NCBI RefSeq assembly: GCF_003268775.1
Contig: NZ_QLSU01000036.1
Location: forward strand, 34,352-98,351
Source of the DNA: Paraburkholderia unamae
GTDB lineage: Bacteria > Pseudomonadota > Gammaproteobacteria > Burkholderiales > Burkholderiaceae
Direction: 5' to 3'
DNA: 64,000 nucleotides
Position numbers and translations under genes: made by a program. Below are positions 9,642 to 15,643 of this stretch, in pieces. The notes under the pieces are model-generated. The model did no database searches. It had not been told where the DNA came from and saw only the letters and a program-made list of their open reading frames with translations. Positions within the stretch are counted from its first letter, which is position 1. Each line of letters begins with the position of its first letter.

Positions 9642-9824
9642 ATGAATCGAAGCGACCTTGCTGCGAGCGTTGTGAAGGCAGCGCCGGCCGTGGGCGGCAA
9701 CTTCTGGCTCTGGCTTCAGAGCCACGACATCAACTGGTGGGTGGCGCTCCTGACGGCGGGATACATCCTGCTTCAGGCGTTTTACCTCATCAAGAACGGC
9801 GGCCGTAAGGGGGCGGGCGAATGA
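9642..9824 (+). CDS. Small membrane protein, holin candidate
   Basis: 60 residues starting MNRSDLAASVVKAAP. One clear membrane segment (about 31-51, WWVALLTAGYILLQAFYLI) is followed by a short basic tail (KNGGRKGAGE), the usual pattern of a small phage holin. The ATG at 9642 is chosen because upstream in-frame codons run through the terminator hairpin. It overlaps the endolysin start by four bases (ATGA), so pore former and lysozyme are translationally coupled. Holin function is inferred from topology and position. Confidence 0.7.
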   Translation: MNRSDLAASVVKAAPAVGGNFWLWLQSHDINWWVALLTAGYILLQAFYLIKNGGRKGAGE

Positions 9825-10276
9825 ATCTGACATTGCTATACGCCGAGCTGCGCCGCGACGAGGCCGTGCGGCGCTGGCCGTACAAGGACACGTCCACGCC
9901 GCCGAAGAACACGACGGGCGTCGGGCACAACCTCGACGCCTCGCCGCTGCCCGCCGGTTGGACCTATCCGCTCTCCGACGCGCAGATCACGCAGTTGCTG
10001 ACCTCCGATGTTGCCGACACGTTTCACCAACTCGACGCCTATCTGCCGTGGTGGCGCACGCTGAGCGAAGTGCGCCAGCGCGTGATCGCGAACATGTGCT
10101 TCAACCTCGGCATCACCCGGCTGCTCGGCTTCAAGAAGGCGCTCGCCGCGATGCAGGCGCACGACTGGAGCGCCAGCGCCGCAGAGATGAAGGACTCGGC
10201 GTGGTACGGGCAGGTGAAGAGCCGGGCCGTGCGCCTGTGCAGCGCGATGCTCACCGACGTCATGCCGACTGCCTAG
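9821..10276 (+). CDS. Phage endolysin, GH24 lysozyme
   Basis: 151 residues. The T4-lysozyme-type catalytic pattern is visible: Glu14 in RRDEAV, Asp23 in YKDT and Thr31 in TTGVGH, at spacing close to T4 Glu11/Asp20/Thr26. The C-terminal part (NMCFNLGITRLLGFKKAL) also fits the family. It hydrolyses the glycan strands of peptidoglycan during lysis. There is no signal peptide or SAR-type membrane anchor, so release through a holin is expected, consistent with the overlapping upstream gene. Confidence 0.92.
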   Translation: MNLTLLYAELRRDEAVRRWPYKDTSTPPKNTTGVGHNLDASPLPAGWTYPLSDAQITQLLTSDVADTFHQLDAYLPWWRTLSEVRQRVIANMCFNLGITRLLGFKKALAAMQAHDWSASAAEMKDSAWYGQVKSRAVRLCSAMLTDVMPTA

Positions 10277-10297
10277 CCGATCAAACGACCATCAAGG

Positions 10298-10320
10298 AGC
10301 CGCCTCGTGCGGCTTTTTCT
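10298..10320 (+). terminator. Intrinsic terminator after the endolysin
   Basis: Stem AGCCGC / GCGGCT with a five-base loop, followed by a T-rich run broken by single Cs. It lies 22 bases after the endolysin stop and before the Shine-Dalgarno of the next gene. Confidence 0.78.
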
Positions 10321-10355
10321 TTTTCCGGCCGCGCGCCGGTTCGAAAGGAGGATCT

Positions 10356-10586
10356 ATGGACAAAACGTCGAGCATCGTGACGGGCGGTGCGACGCTCACC
10401 GCGGCGTCGCTCGTGCCTGCCGTGCAGTGGGTATCGGGCGGCTGTCATCTGCCGATGCCGCTCGAAGTGCAACTGCTCATCTCGGGCGCCATCGTCACCA
10501 TCATTCACGCCGCGCGCAACTGGTGGGTGGCGCGCGCCGCGCGCGCTGCTGCTAAGGCGTCCGCCGCACCGGCCGCGCAGTCGTGA
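10356..10586 (+). CDS. Small phage membrane protein, second holin candidate
   Basis: 76 residues with a very strong Shine-Dalgarno (AAAGGAGG, 10345-10352). Two hydrophobic stretches are visible (about 14-26 and 36-50, LEVQLLISGAIVTIIH) before an Arg/Ala-rich tail. Position after an endolysin suggests a second holin, antiholin or similar lysis protein; sequence alone does not decide. The next gene starts with a GTG inside its last codons. Confidence 0.65.
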   Translation: MDKTSSIVTGGATLTAASLVPAVQWVSGGCHLPMPLEVQLLISGAIVTIIHAARNWWVARAARAAAKASAAPAAQS

Positions 10587-10783
10587 TCCGCGCCGCGCTC
10601 GCTGCGCTCACCCTGGCCGGCTGCACTCACGTGCAGGTCCTGCCGCTCATCAATCCCGACACGCACGACATTTCCTGCTGCGTGGCCTATGCGGAAATCC
10701 CGCCGTCGACGCGCATGAGCGTCACGGTCAAGAAAGGCAGCACCGGAACATCCGTCAAGTTCGGCGCCCGCTGGCGCTTCTGA
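10583..10783 (+). CDS. Small phage lipoprotein
   Basis: 66 residues from a GTG that overlaps the upstream stop. A short signal peptide ends in the lipobox LAGC (Cys14), so the mature protein of about 53 residues would be lipid-anchored. It stands where an Rz1-type outer-membrane spanin subunit would be expected, but it is not nested in an Rz-like gene and is not Pro-rich, so the spanin role is uncertain. Confidence 0.6.
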   Translation: MIRAALAALTLAGCTHVQVLPLINPDTHDISCCVAYAEIPPSTRMSVTVKKGSTGTSVKFGARWRF

Positions 10784-10829
10784 TTTTTCTCCCGCCGCAC
10801 TCGCGGCACATCTCAAGAGGGTAATCACC

Positions 10830-11309
10830 ATGAAACGTATGCTGCTCATCGCGGCAGGTCTTGTCGCGTCCATCGCTTTCGCAGGCTGCACGTCGCAGGC
10901 CCAGCAGACCATCGAATCGCTCGCGAGCAACGCGCAAGGCAAGGTGCTGAAGGCCTGCGGGCTCGTTCAGCCCGCGCTGCTCGATCTCAGCGCGCTCGTG
11001 CCGGCCGATCCGAACCTGAAGAAGCTGGCCGACGACAACGGCAAGTTGTGCGCGGCCGTTGCGCAGCTCGACGCCACCAACGCCAAGAGCCTGGTCGATA
11101 CCGTCATCCCGCAGGCGATCGGCCTCGTCTCGCTGCTGCCGCTCGACGCGGCCACCGCGACAGCGATCAAGCTCGCGCTCGGCGCCGCGTCTATTGCGCT
11201 CTCGAACTGGCTCGACGTGTACGGCGCGCCGGTCCAGACGGCAGCGCCGGCCGCCGCGTCCGGTGCGTCGGAGGCCTCCGCGCCGCTTGCCGCGTCGAGC
11301 GCGTCGTGA
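10830..11309 (+). CDS. Phage-encoded lipoprotein, unknown function
   Basis: 159 residues. A basic N-terminus (MKRM), hydrophobic core and lipobox AFAGC (Cys20) indicate a lipoprotein signal peptide. The middle is mostly Ala/Leu-rich helix with a second hydrophobic stretch (AIKLALGAASIALSNWL, about 111-127); the end is a low-complexity Ala/Ser tail. It overlaps the lipase start by four bases (GTGA), so the two are probably made together, and it could anchor or help export the lipase. No family recognised. Confidence 0.65.
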   Translation: MKRMLLIAAGLVASIAFAGCTSQAQQTIESLASNAQGKVLKACGLVQPALLDLSALVPADPNLKKLADDNGKLCAAVAQLDATNAKSLVDTVIPQAIGLVSLLPLDAATATAIKLALGAASIALSNWLDVYGAPVQTAAPAAASGASEASAPLAASSAS

Positions 11310-12016
11310 ATCGCGCGGCGATCCTCGCCGCGGCGCGCCGGGCGAATGCCGCCTACGTCATGAACCCGGCGCAGTCGAAAGCGGCATTCGAGGCGCTCGG
11401 GTGCATGTGGCTCGGGCAGTTCAGGGACGGCGACAGCCAGGCGGTGCTGTCGCGCGACGCGGGCGGCGTCTATCTCTCGATCAGCGGGACGCGCTTCAGC
11501 GCGCTCCAGATCGGCGATCTGCTCGACGACATCGACTTGTGGCCGGTGGACGTGGGCGGCGGCGCGCAGGTGACGCGCGGCGCGTACGAGGCATGCGACG
11601 AGATCTGGGCGTGGGCGAAGGCGCTCGTGCCGCGCGGCACCGTGTTCAACGTCGAGGGGCATTCGCTCGGCGGCTGGCGCACGACGTACACGCCGCTGTT
11701 CCTGCCGGCGGCGCAGATCGGCGCGCTGCACGCGTTCGAACCGCCGAAGGGCGCGAACCTCGCGTATTACCGGCGCTTCAGTGCTGAGCTCGCGAAGCTG
11801 GTGATCGTTGCGAACGGGAGGGATGCGTGGTTCGGGTATCCGCGCCTCGACCCGCGCTGGATCCACCGGCCCGGCGAGATGCTGCATTTACGTGAGCAAG
11901 GCGGCTGCGTGATCGACACCGCGGAGTGGCCGGGCGGCCTTGACCTGAACGACCACAGCATGGATCTCGTGGAAAACAGGTTGGCGGCGTGGGCCGCGCC
12001 GTTGGTGACGCCATGA
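11306..12016 (+). CDS. Phage-encoded class 3-like lipase
   Basis: 236 residues from a GTG overlapping the previous stop. The nucleophile elbow GHSLGG places Ser120; Asp173 (NGRDAW) and His217 (LNDHSM) are well placed to complete the alpha/beta-hydrolase triad. No signal peptide is seen, so like an endolysin it would act after lysis or need the overlapping lipoprotein. Lipases are unusual in tail-to-lysis operons; attack on host membrane lipids during lysis, or a lysogen trait, are both possible. A damaged copy of its 3' end lies at 12362-12553. Confidence 0.8.
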   Translation: MNRAAILAAARRANAAYVMNPAQSKAAFEALGCMWLGQFRDGDSQAVLSRDAGGVYLSISGTRFSALQIGDLLDDIDLWPVDVGGGAQVTRGAYEACDEIWAWAKALVPRGTVFNVEGHSLGGWRTTYTPLFLPAAQIGALHAFEPPKGANLAYYRRFSAELAKLVIVANGRDAWFGYPRLDPRWIHRPGEMLHLREQGGCVIDTAEWPGGLDLNDHSMDLVENRLAAWAAPLVTP

Positions 12017-12021
12017 AAAGA

Positions 12022-12052
12022 GGCCGCCGCTCACTGGAGGAGCGCGGCGGCC
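12022..12052. terminator. Strong hairpin after the lipase stop
   Basis: Perfect 9-bp GC stem with a 13-base loop, six bases after the lipase stop. No T-run follows on the plus strand, so it may protect the mRNA 3' end or need Rho rather than act as a classic terminator. Confidence 0.45.
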
Positions 12053-12324
12053 TGAACTATGTCTTCCAGCATGGATGCGCTGGAGGTTGCAGGGTAGATG
12101 CAACCGGTTTGTAAGGTATCAGGGATGCCGCGCGGTGTCCATGTTCTGAAACCTGTGGAAGCGTCACAGCCAAAAAAGTGCCCGCCGCACACGGGGAGCG
12201 GCGGGCGCATATAACCAAGGGCGGTTGCGAGCGCCCCTGGAGGGCCGGGTTGCGCTTGAGCAAACGCAAACCCGTTCGTAAGGTAGCAAAGCGCCCAATT
12301 GGTGTCTACCGACATGAAGCGCAA
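12031..12324 (-). CDS. Leftward hypothetical ORF over the hairpin region
   Basis: 97 codons starting MRFMSVDTNWALCYL; the CCCGCCGC...GCGGCGGG hairpin encodes PPLPVCGGH. Translations of this kind recur, as I remember, near Burkholderiales prophages, but I cannot verify that here. No domain is recognisable and the DNA is dominated by inverted repeats, so a structured RNA or repeat element is as likely as a protein. Confidence 0.3.
   Translation of the reverse strand: MRFMSVDTNWALCYLTNGFAFAQAQPGPPGALATALGYMRPPLPVCGGHFFGCDASTGFRTWTPRGIPDTLQTGCIYPATSSASMLEDIVQAAALLQ
12100..12287. repeat. Pair of imperfect direct repeats
   Basis: 12100-12120 and 12266-12287 share a core of the form CAA(C)CSGTTYGTAAGGTA and are about 166 bases apart. 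They flank the strong hairpin at 12180-12206. Function unknown; they may mark a small mobile or RNA element. Confidence 0.5.
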
Positions 12325-12361
12325 AAGGTCAGTGGCTACCTCGGGTCCGCTGACAAGAAGG

Positions 12362-12553
12362 TCGGTTATCCGCGCCTAGATCCGCGCTGGATTCACCGGC
12401 CTGGGGAGATGCTGCATTTGTCCGAGCAGGGCGCGCGCGCGTCATCGGCACGGCGGCGTGGCCACGTGGCCTCGATCTGGATGACCACAGCATGGATCTG
12501 GTCGTTGAGCGGCTTGTGGTGTGGAACTTCGCTACGTCGGCTGGTGGCGTATG
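12362..12553 (+). pseudogene. Broken second copy of the lipase 3' end
   Basis: The DNA first encodes GYPRLDPRWIHRPGEMLHL in one frame, matching lipase residues 177-195 exactly. After about 12430 the match continues in another frame as VIGTAAWPRGLDLDDHSMDL, matching lipase residues from 202, and ends at TGA 12551-12553. The nucleophile-elbow half is absent. This is a truncated, frameshifted duplicate, divergent enough at the base level to be a remnant of a related gene rather than a recent copy. Confidence 0.85.
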
Positions 12554-12598
12554 AGACTGGGCCCGCCGCGAGGCGAGCGGGGCCGATCTCTTTTGGGG

Positions 12599-13618
12599 TT
12601 AGGATCCCGGCACCGTTGGTGGTGCAAACGGCGGTGCGATTGGCGGAGCCACCGGCATCTGGAGCAACTGAATCAAGCCTTGAGGAATGGCCGGCTGCTG
12701 AACCGGGACGCCGCCCATTAGCAGAAAGCACTTACCGAGGTGATTCTCGATGAGCTTCCCGACTACCGTGTTCTGGAACGTCAAGGTCGTCGCGTGATAC
12801 AGCGACAGCACCTCGTCCTGCAACGTCTCATCCTTTTCCAGAGGCAGTATTTTAATGCCCTTCGCTTGGAGAGTTTCTCGCGCCAGATACCGAGAATGCG
12901 TTTTGTGCTCTGTATGGTTTGCAAGCCATTCCGCAGTAGCACGCGCCTGCGCTGGGTTGTCCTTCAGCATGTAGGAGGTTAGCCATTCCTCGACGAGCTT
13001 TTTGGACAGGGCGTTCGCATTGTCGCAGCGGATCAGCAGATCGGGTCCGAATTGACCAAGCATGGGAATCCATGAAGCGAGCTTAGATTGATCCCCGGAG
13101 ATTTCCTTTTGAGCCTTGTTGAATTGCTCGACAATCGCCTGAGCCGGTACGGCCCTCGGACCGAGCGGCGTTTGCATCACGAATTGCGGGTCGATGGGGC
13201 CCAGAAACGAATGCTTGCCCATTACGACTTCATCGCAAGCCATGCAGATCATCGTCGCCGCTGACATCGCCGCATAAGGCACAATTGCTCGGATGTGTTG
13301 GAACTTTGACCGGAGGTAGCGAACGAATGCCTCGGCCGCGTCGATGGAGCCACCGGGACTGTGAATGACCAAGTCGAGTTCCGTAGAGTCGATGCCCTTC
13401 ATCACCTCCATCAGGCCTTGGATGTCAGCAATATCGACCGACAGGACGGTAGGGTCCATGTTCGGAAGCGGGGAGACCCAACGCGTTGCATAGACGATGA
13501 CCGGTCGCTTGGTGTGCTGATGAAGTCGCACCAAATACTTCTTCCGGACTGCATCAAGCTGCATTACGGGCTGTTGCGAAGTATTGATTTCTGTAAGGAT
13601 CTCGCCCCAACTCGGCAT
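12599..13618 (-). CDS. SDH-type (Clp-fold) serine proteinase
   Basis: 339 residues. The pattern of the serine dehydrogenase proteinase/SppA-ClpP fold is clear: DLVIHSPGGSID (Gly-rich loop at 87-91), then the likely nucleophile Ser119 in PYAAMSAATM, then GKHSFLGPIDPQ (134-145). No signal peptide is visible; the tail is Pro/Ala-rich. It lies leftward, against the late operon, in less GC-rich DNA, which marks it as a lysogen-expressed accessory gene. Its partner gene starts eight bases upstream. Substrate unknown; roles in superinfection exclusion or host protein turnover are possible but speculative. Confidence 0.82.
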   Translation of the reverse strand: MPSWGEILTEINTSQQPVMQLDAVRKKYLVRLHQHTKRPVIVYATRWVSPLPNMDPTVLSVDIADIQGLMEVMKGIDSTELDLVIHSPGGSIDAAEAFVRYLRSKFQHIRAIVPYAAMSAATMICMACDEVVMGKHSFLGPIDPQFVMQTPLGPRAVPAQAIVEQFNKAQKEISGDQSKLASWIPMLGQFGPDLLIRCDNANALSKKLVEEWLTSYMLKDNPAQARATAEWLANHTEHKTHSRYLARETLQAKGIKILPLEKDETLQDEVLSLYHATTLTFQNTVVGKLIENHLGKCFLLMGGVPVQQPAIPQGLIQLLQMPVAPPIAPPFAPPTVPGS

Positions 13619-13626
13619 CGTGGACC

Positions 13627-13815
13627 TCAGTAGCTATGCGTAGAGGGAACTGCTGGAATCGTGGCCGCAACGACCGAGTTCACCATCTGATTGGTGGAGA
13701 CACTGTTAGCGCAGGCGCTGTACAGCTTCATTGCGTCCGCCACGCCCGGCTGCGCGAGAGCCTGTCTCATGAGCACATCGTACTGGTCGACGATGGTAAG
13801 CGGTTTTGAGTCCAT
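13627..13815 (-). CDS. Small hypothetical protein upstream of the proteinase
   Basis: 62 residues from the ATG at 13815, preceded by GGAGAGA; a TTG 12 bases further upstream is less likely. The sequence (MDSKPLTIVDQYDVLMRQAL) is mostly helical, without membrane segment or known domain. It ends eight bases before the proteinase start, so the two form an operon; it may be a partner, adaptor or inhibitor of the proteinase. Confidence 0.6.
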   Translation of the reverse strand: MDSKPLTIVDQYDVLMRQALAQPGVADAMKLYSACANSVSTNQMVNSVVAATIPAVPSTHSY

Positions 13816-14137
13816 TGTTCTCTCCAAAATTAGTGGCAGTAGATGCGATGTTGCGCGATTCTAGCAGCAAAATTTTGTTTCAAATTATTGATTATGCTAG
13901 ACAATTGACCGCAATTCGCGGTCCCGCCGCATTCCGCGACTGTCAATCTTCCCTATGCTTGCATCCGGTGTCGGTGACATAGATCACATTATTTGGTGAT
14001 TGCGCGGGCCTTTGCGTCGTTGGCTAACACTGCGGGCGCATCTCAGACGTTGGATGTGAAGGCGTCGATTATTTAAAATTACGCTGCTGACGTCCCGCCG
14101 TCCATGTTTCCAATCCTTTTGCCACCCTAGGCGGCAT
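13816..14137. other. AT-richer gap between leftward accessory genes
   Basis: No gene is supported. 13850-13920 is clearly AT-richer than the surroundings and should contain the leftward promoter for the proteinase pair, though I cannot fix one -35/-10 pair. A short inverted repeat ATCAC (13983-13987) / GTGAT (13996-14000) is present. Confidence 0.5.
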
Positions 14138-14371
14138 CTAGTCGTTGAGTTCCTTGCGGTTTGGCCGGTCGAGGCGCTCGTGTTCTCGGACGCCCTGGGG
14201 GAATTCCTTCAGCGAAGACGCGGTTGGCGCGGAGCCGACTGTGCAAGAAGGGCGGAAATTCTCAGTTTCAGCCACGCTATTCGCGCTCGCCGGCTCCTCG
14301 CTCACCGGGGCGCCTGAGCTTACGTAAATTTCCAGTCGCTTCAATTTATCTTGCATATCTTCGAGCGTCAT
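14138..14371 (-). CDS. Small hypothetical protein, second gene behind the LexA box
   Basis: 77 residues starting MTLEDMQDKLKRLEIYVSS, helical at the N-terminus with a Ser/Ala/Glu-rich middle and charged end (RLDRPNRKELND). No family recognised. It lies 66 bases downstream of another small leftward gene whose promoter region has a LexA site, so it may be SOS-induced with it. Confidence 0.45.
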   Translation of the reverse strand: MTLEDMQDKLKRLEIYVSSGAPVSEEPASANSVAETENFRPSCTVGSAPTASSLKEFPQGVREHERLDRPNRKELND

Positions 14372-14437
14372 ATCTTCCCGCTCTGGAGGTTATGCAGATT
14401 GACGGACTCGGGGCACGCTTGAACGCGTGCGCCTGCC

Positions 14438-14689
14438 TCAGCTTTGACGAGTTGTACGCAGATAGTTTGGATGGTCCCACGGTTTTGTGCTGCCGGTGCT
14501 CGAATAGTCGGTGTCGGCCCTGGCCACGTTGCGGTCGCGCCTCGTATCTTCGAGGCGCTCGGTTCCGGCCGCGCCATACGCCCACCATCGCTCGGCCTCG
14601 AAGTCGGTCATCCAGAAGTTGGTTTCCTTCCTGCCGCCCCAGTGGCCTTGCTCCACAAAGGCCCAGCGGTATTCCCAGATCGGTTCCAT
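14438..14689 (-). CDS. Small hypothetical protein under a LexA box
   Basis: 83 residues, starting MEPIWEYRWAFVEQGHWGG and rich in Trp and charged residues; no domain recognised. The start is supported by AGGAG (14696-14700) six bases upstream. A near-consensus LexA box lies 16 bases before the ATG, so expression is probably SOS-controlled. Small LexA-regulated prophage genes include antirepressors such as Tum of phage 186, but no similarity to these is evident to me. A longer overlapping leftward frame (14346-14744) lacks a comparable ribosome site. Confidence 0.6.
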   Translation of the reverse strand: MEPIWEYRWAFVEQGHWGGRKETNFWMTDFEAERWWAYGAAGTERLEDTRRDRNVARADTDYSSTGSTKPWDHPNYLRTTRQS

Positions 14690-14703
14690 GGCTCGCTCCT
14701 AAA

Positions 14704-14723
14704 CACTGTATAAACGTACAGTA
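14704..14723 (-). promoter_or_regulatory. LexA (SOS) box
   Basis: On the minus strand the site reads TACTGTACGTTTATACAGTG, a perfect CTGT-N8-ACAG palindrome with an AT-rich centre, close to the consensus TACTGTATATATATACAGTA. It lies directly upstream of the leftward gene at 14438-14689. Confidence 0.85.
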
Positions 14724-14808
14724 GTCTAGCGCGTTCGCAAGCACCTAATCGCCGCATTTTATGCGGCGAAAGCGCTGCGCAATCACCGCATAAATCGGCC
14801 GCAGAAAC

Positions 14809-14832
14809 AAAAAAAGCCCCGATTAACGGAGC
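14809..14832 (-). terminator. Terminator downstream of tRNA-Ser
   Basis: On the minus strand GCTCCG / CGGGGC (one G-T pair, loop TTAAT) is followed by seven Ts. It would stop tRNA transcription about 84 bases past the tRNA, before it enters the prophage genes. Confidence 0.75.
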
Positions 14833-14915
14833 CAATTTCGATTTTGCAAAGGTACAACTGCGATTCTAAGGTACAGCGCCAAGAGCGAAAATCGCTCAAA
14901 GCCTTACGTATCGGG

Positions 14916-15006
14916 TGGCGGAGAGACGGGGATTCGAACCCCGGATAGGCTATTAACCTATACACGCTTTCCAGGCGTGCGACTTAAACCGCTCATCCAT
15001 CTCTCC
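14916..15006 (-). tRNA. tRNA-Ser (anticodon GGA), likely phage attachment site
   Basis: The minus strand folds as a class II tRNA: acceptor GGAGAGA / TCTCTCC, discriminator G and encoded CCA, anticodon stem CACGC/GCGTG with loop CTGGAAA giving anticodon GGA, long variable arm, and T arm with GGTTCGAATCC. The 3' end faces the prophage, the usual orientation when integration rebuilds the tRNA 3' end. Confidence 0.95.
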
Positions 15007-15108
15007 GGCGGGAGGCGAATTATAGCAGAGTCTTGGCGCAGGAGGAAAGCCATCACGCCAAACCTGGCGCGCCTTGCGCTTTCCAAAGTCTCCCGCACCC
15101 CGTAAGCC

Positions 15109-15569
15109 ATGCAGAAATCGTTCGTTCCCCGCATACCGGGCTTGCAGTTCGCCTTGTACGGCTGCGGCGGTGCCGTGGACGCGACCGGCAGCGCCCAGAC
15201 CCACAGTTTTGGCGCCGCGTACTCCAACGGCCCGCTCTCGCTCGCGGCCGGATATTGCTACGCCCGCTGCGGCCGCTATTCGGTGGGCGCATTGCGCTTC
15301 CGGCACGCGTACTCGAACACGCAGTACGCGAACGATGCGTTCTCAACGTTCCATCAGACCGCGAAGTTCAGCAGCGGCTCGGCGTTCCTGAACGATCAGT
15401 CCAATCCCGGCGGCGCTGACTCGTGCTCCAAACGCACCAATGTGTACGCGGTCGCGGGCTATCGGAAGGCGAGCGTGGGGCCGCTCAGCCGTCGATCGGT
15501 GGCTTCGGCGTGAATCCGGGCACCGACAATCAGGCGCTCGTGCTCGTGGGCATCCGCCACAAGTTCCAA
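15109..15569 (+). pseudogene. Decayed Gram-negative porin (OmpC family) C-terminal part
   Basis: The first frame has porin strands (HSFGAAYSNGPLSLAAGY and KRTNVYAVAGYRKAS). After about 15480 the match moves to another frame (GVNPGTDNQALVLVGIRHKF). The family ends in GIRHxF followed by a stop, but here the stop position is CAA at 15567-15569. Thus there is a missing 5' half, a frameshift and a lost stop. It lies next to the tRNA attachment site and has an intact relative at 27496-28710. Confidence 0.8.
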
Positions 15570-15597
15570 GGCGCGCTGCTGGCGTCGGCAGGCCGGC

Positions 15598-15630
15598 GAG
15601 GGATCGTCGATAATGCTTCGTCGATCCCTC
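15598..15630 (+). promoter_or_regulatory. Inverted repeat in the nitroreductase leader
   Basis: GAGGGATCG (15598-15606) and CGATCCCTC (15622-15630) form a perfect 9-bp inverted repeat that ends at the Shine-Dalgarno AGGAG. It could be a repressor operator or an RNA hairpin that hides the ribosome site; the following sequence has no T-run. Confidence 0.5.
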
Positions 15631-15643
15631 GAGGAGAATGCAT

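Larger units (their letters stand above)
12017..12361. other. Hairpin-rich segment after the lipase
   Basis: No convincing rightward gene. It holds a 9-bp stem (GGCCGCCGC 12022-12030 with GCGGCGGCC 12044-12052), a 6-bp stem (GGTTGC 12085-12090 with GCAACC 12100-12105) and a 9-bp stem (GCCCGCCGC 12180-12188 with GCGGCGGGC 12198-12206). The motif GTAAGGTA occurs twice (12111-12118 and 12278-12285) within two imperfect 21-22 base direct repeats. A leftward reading frame spans most of it. Confidence 0.6.
1..14915. mobile_element. Right part of an integrated siphovirus-like prophage
   Basis: Continuous phage late genes (tape measure, tail tip and fibre proteins, endolysin, small membrane proteins, lipase) are followed by leftward accessory genes and end exactly at the CCA end of a minus-strand tRNA-Ser gene. 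A tRNA 3' end is a common target of tyrosine integrases, so 14916 is the likely right boundary (attR side). The left end, integrase, repressor, head and packaging genes lie outside the window. No transposase or frameshift interrupts the structural genes seen here, so this part looks intact; whether the phage is inducible cannot be judged. Confidence 0.88.

Noticed and set aside
10583..10783. Classical Rz/Rz1 spanin pair
   Set aside because: The small lipoprotein is not nested in an Rz-like gene and is not Pro-rich; kept only as a lipoprotein.
14346..14744. Leftward 132-codon frame overlapping the LexA-box gene
   Set aside because: Its start lies upstream of the LexA box without a ribosome site, while the 14438-14689 frame has AGGAG at good distance.
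1..14915. Integrase gene or attL core at this end
   Set aside because: No tyrosine or serine recombinase is encoded here, and the second copy of the tRNA 3' end must lie left of the window.
14783..14965. Small leftward frame overlapping the tRNA-Ser gene
   Set aside because: It runs through the tRNA and its terminator; not a plausible gene.
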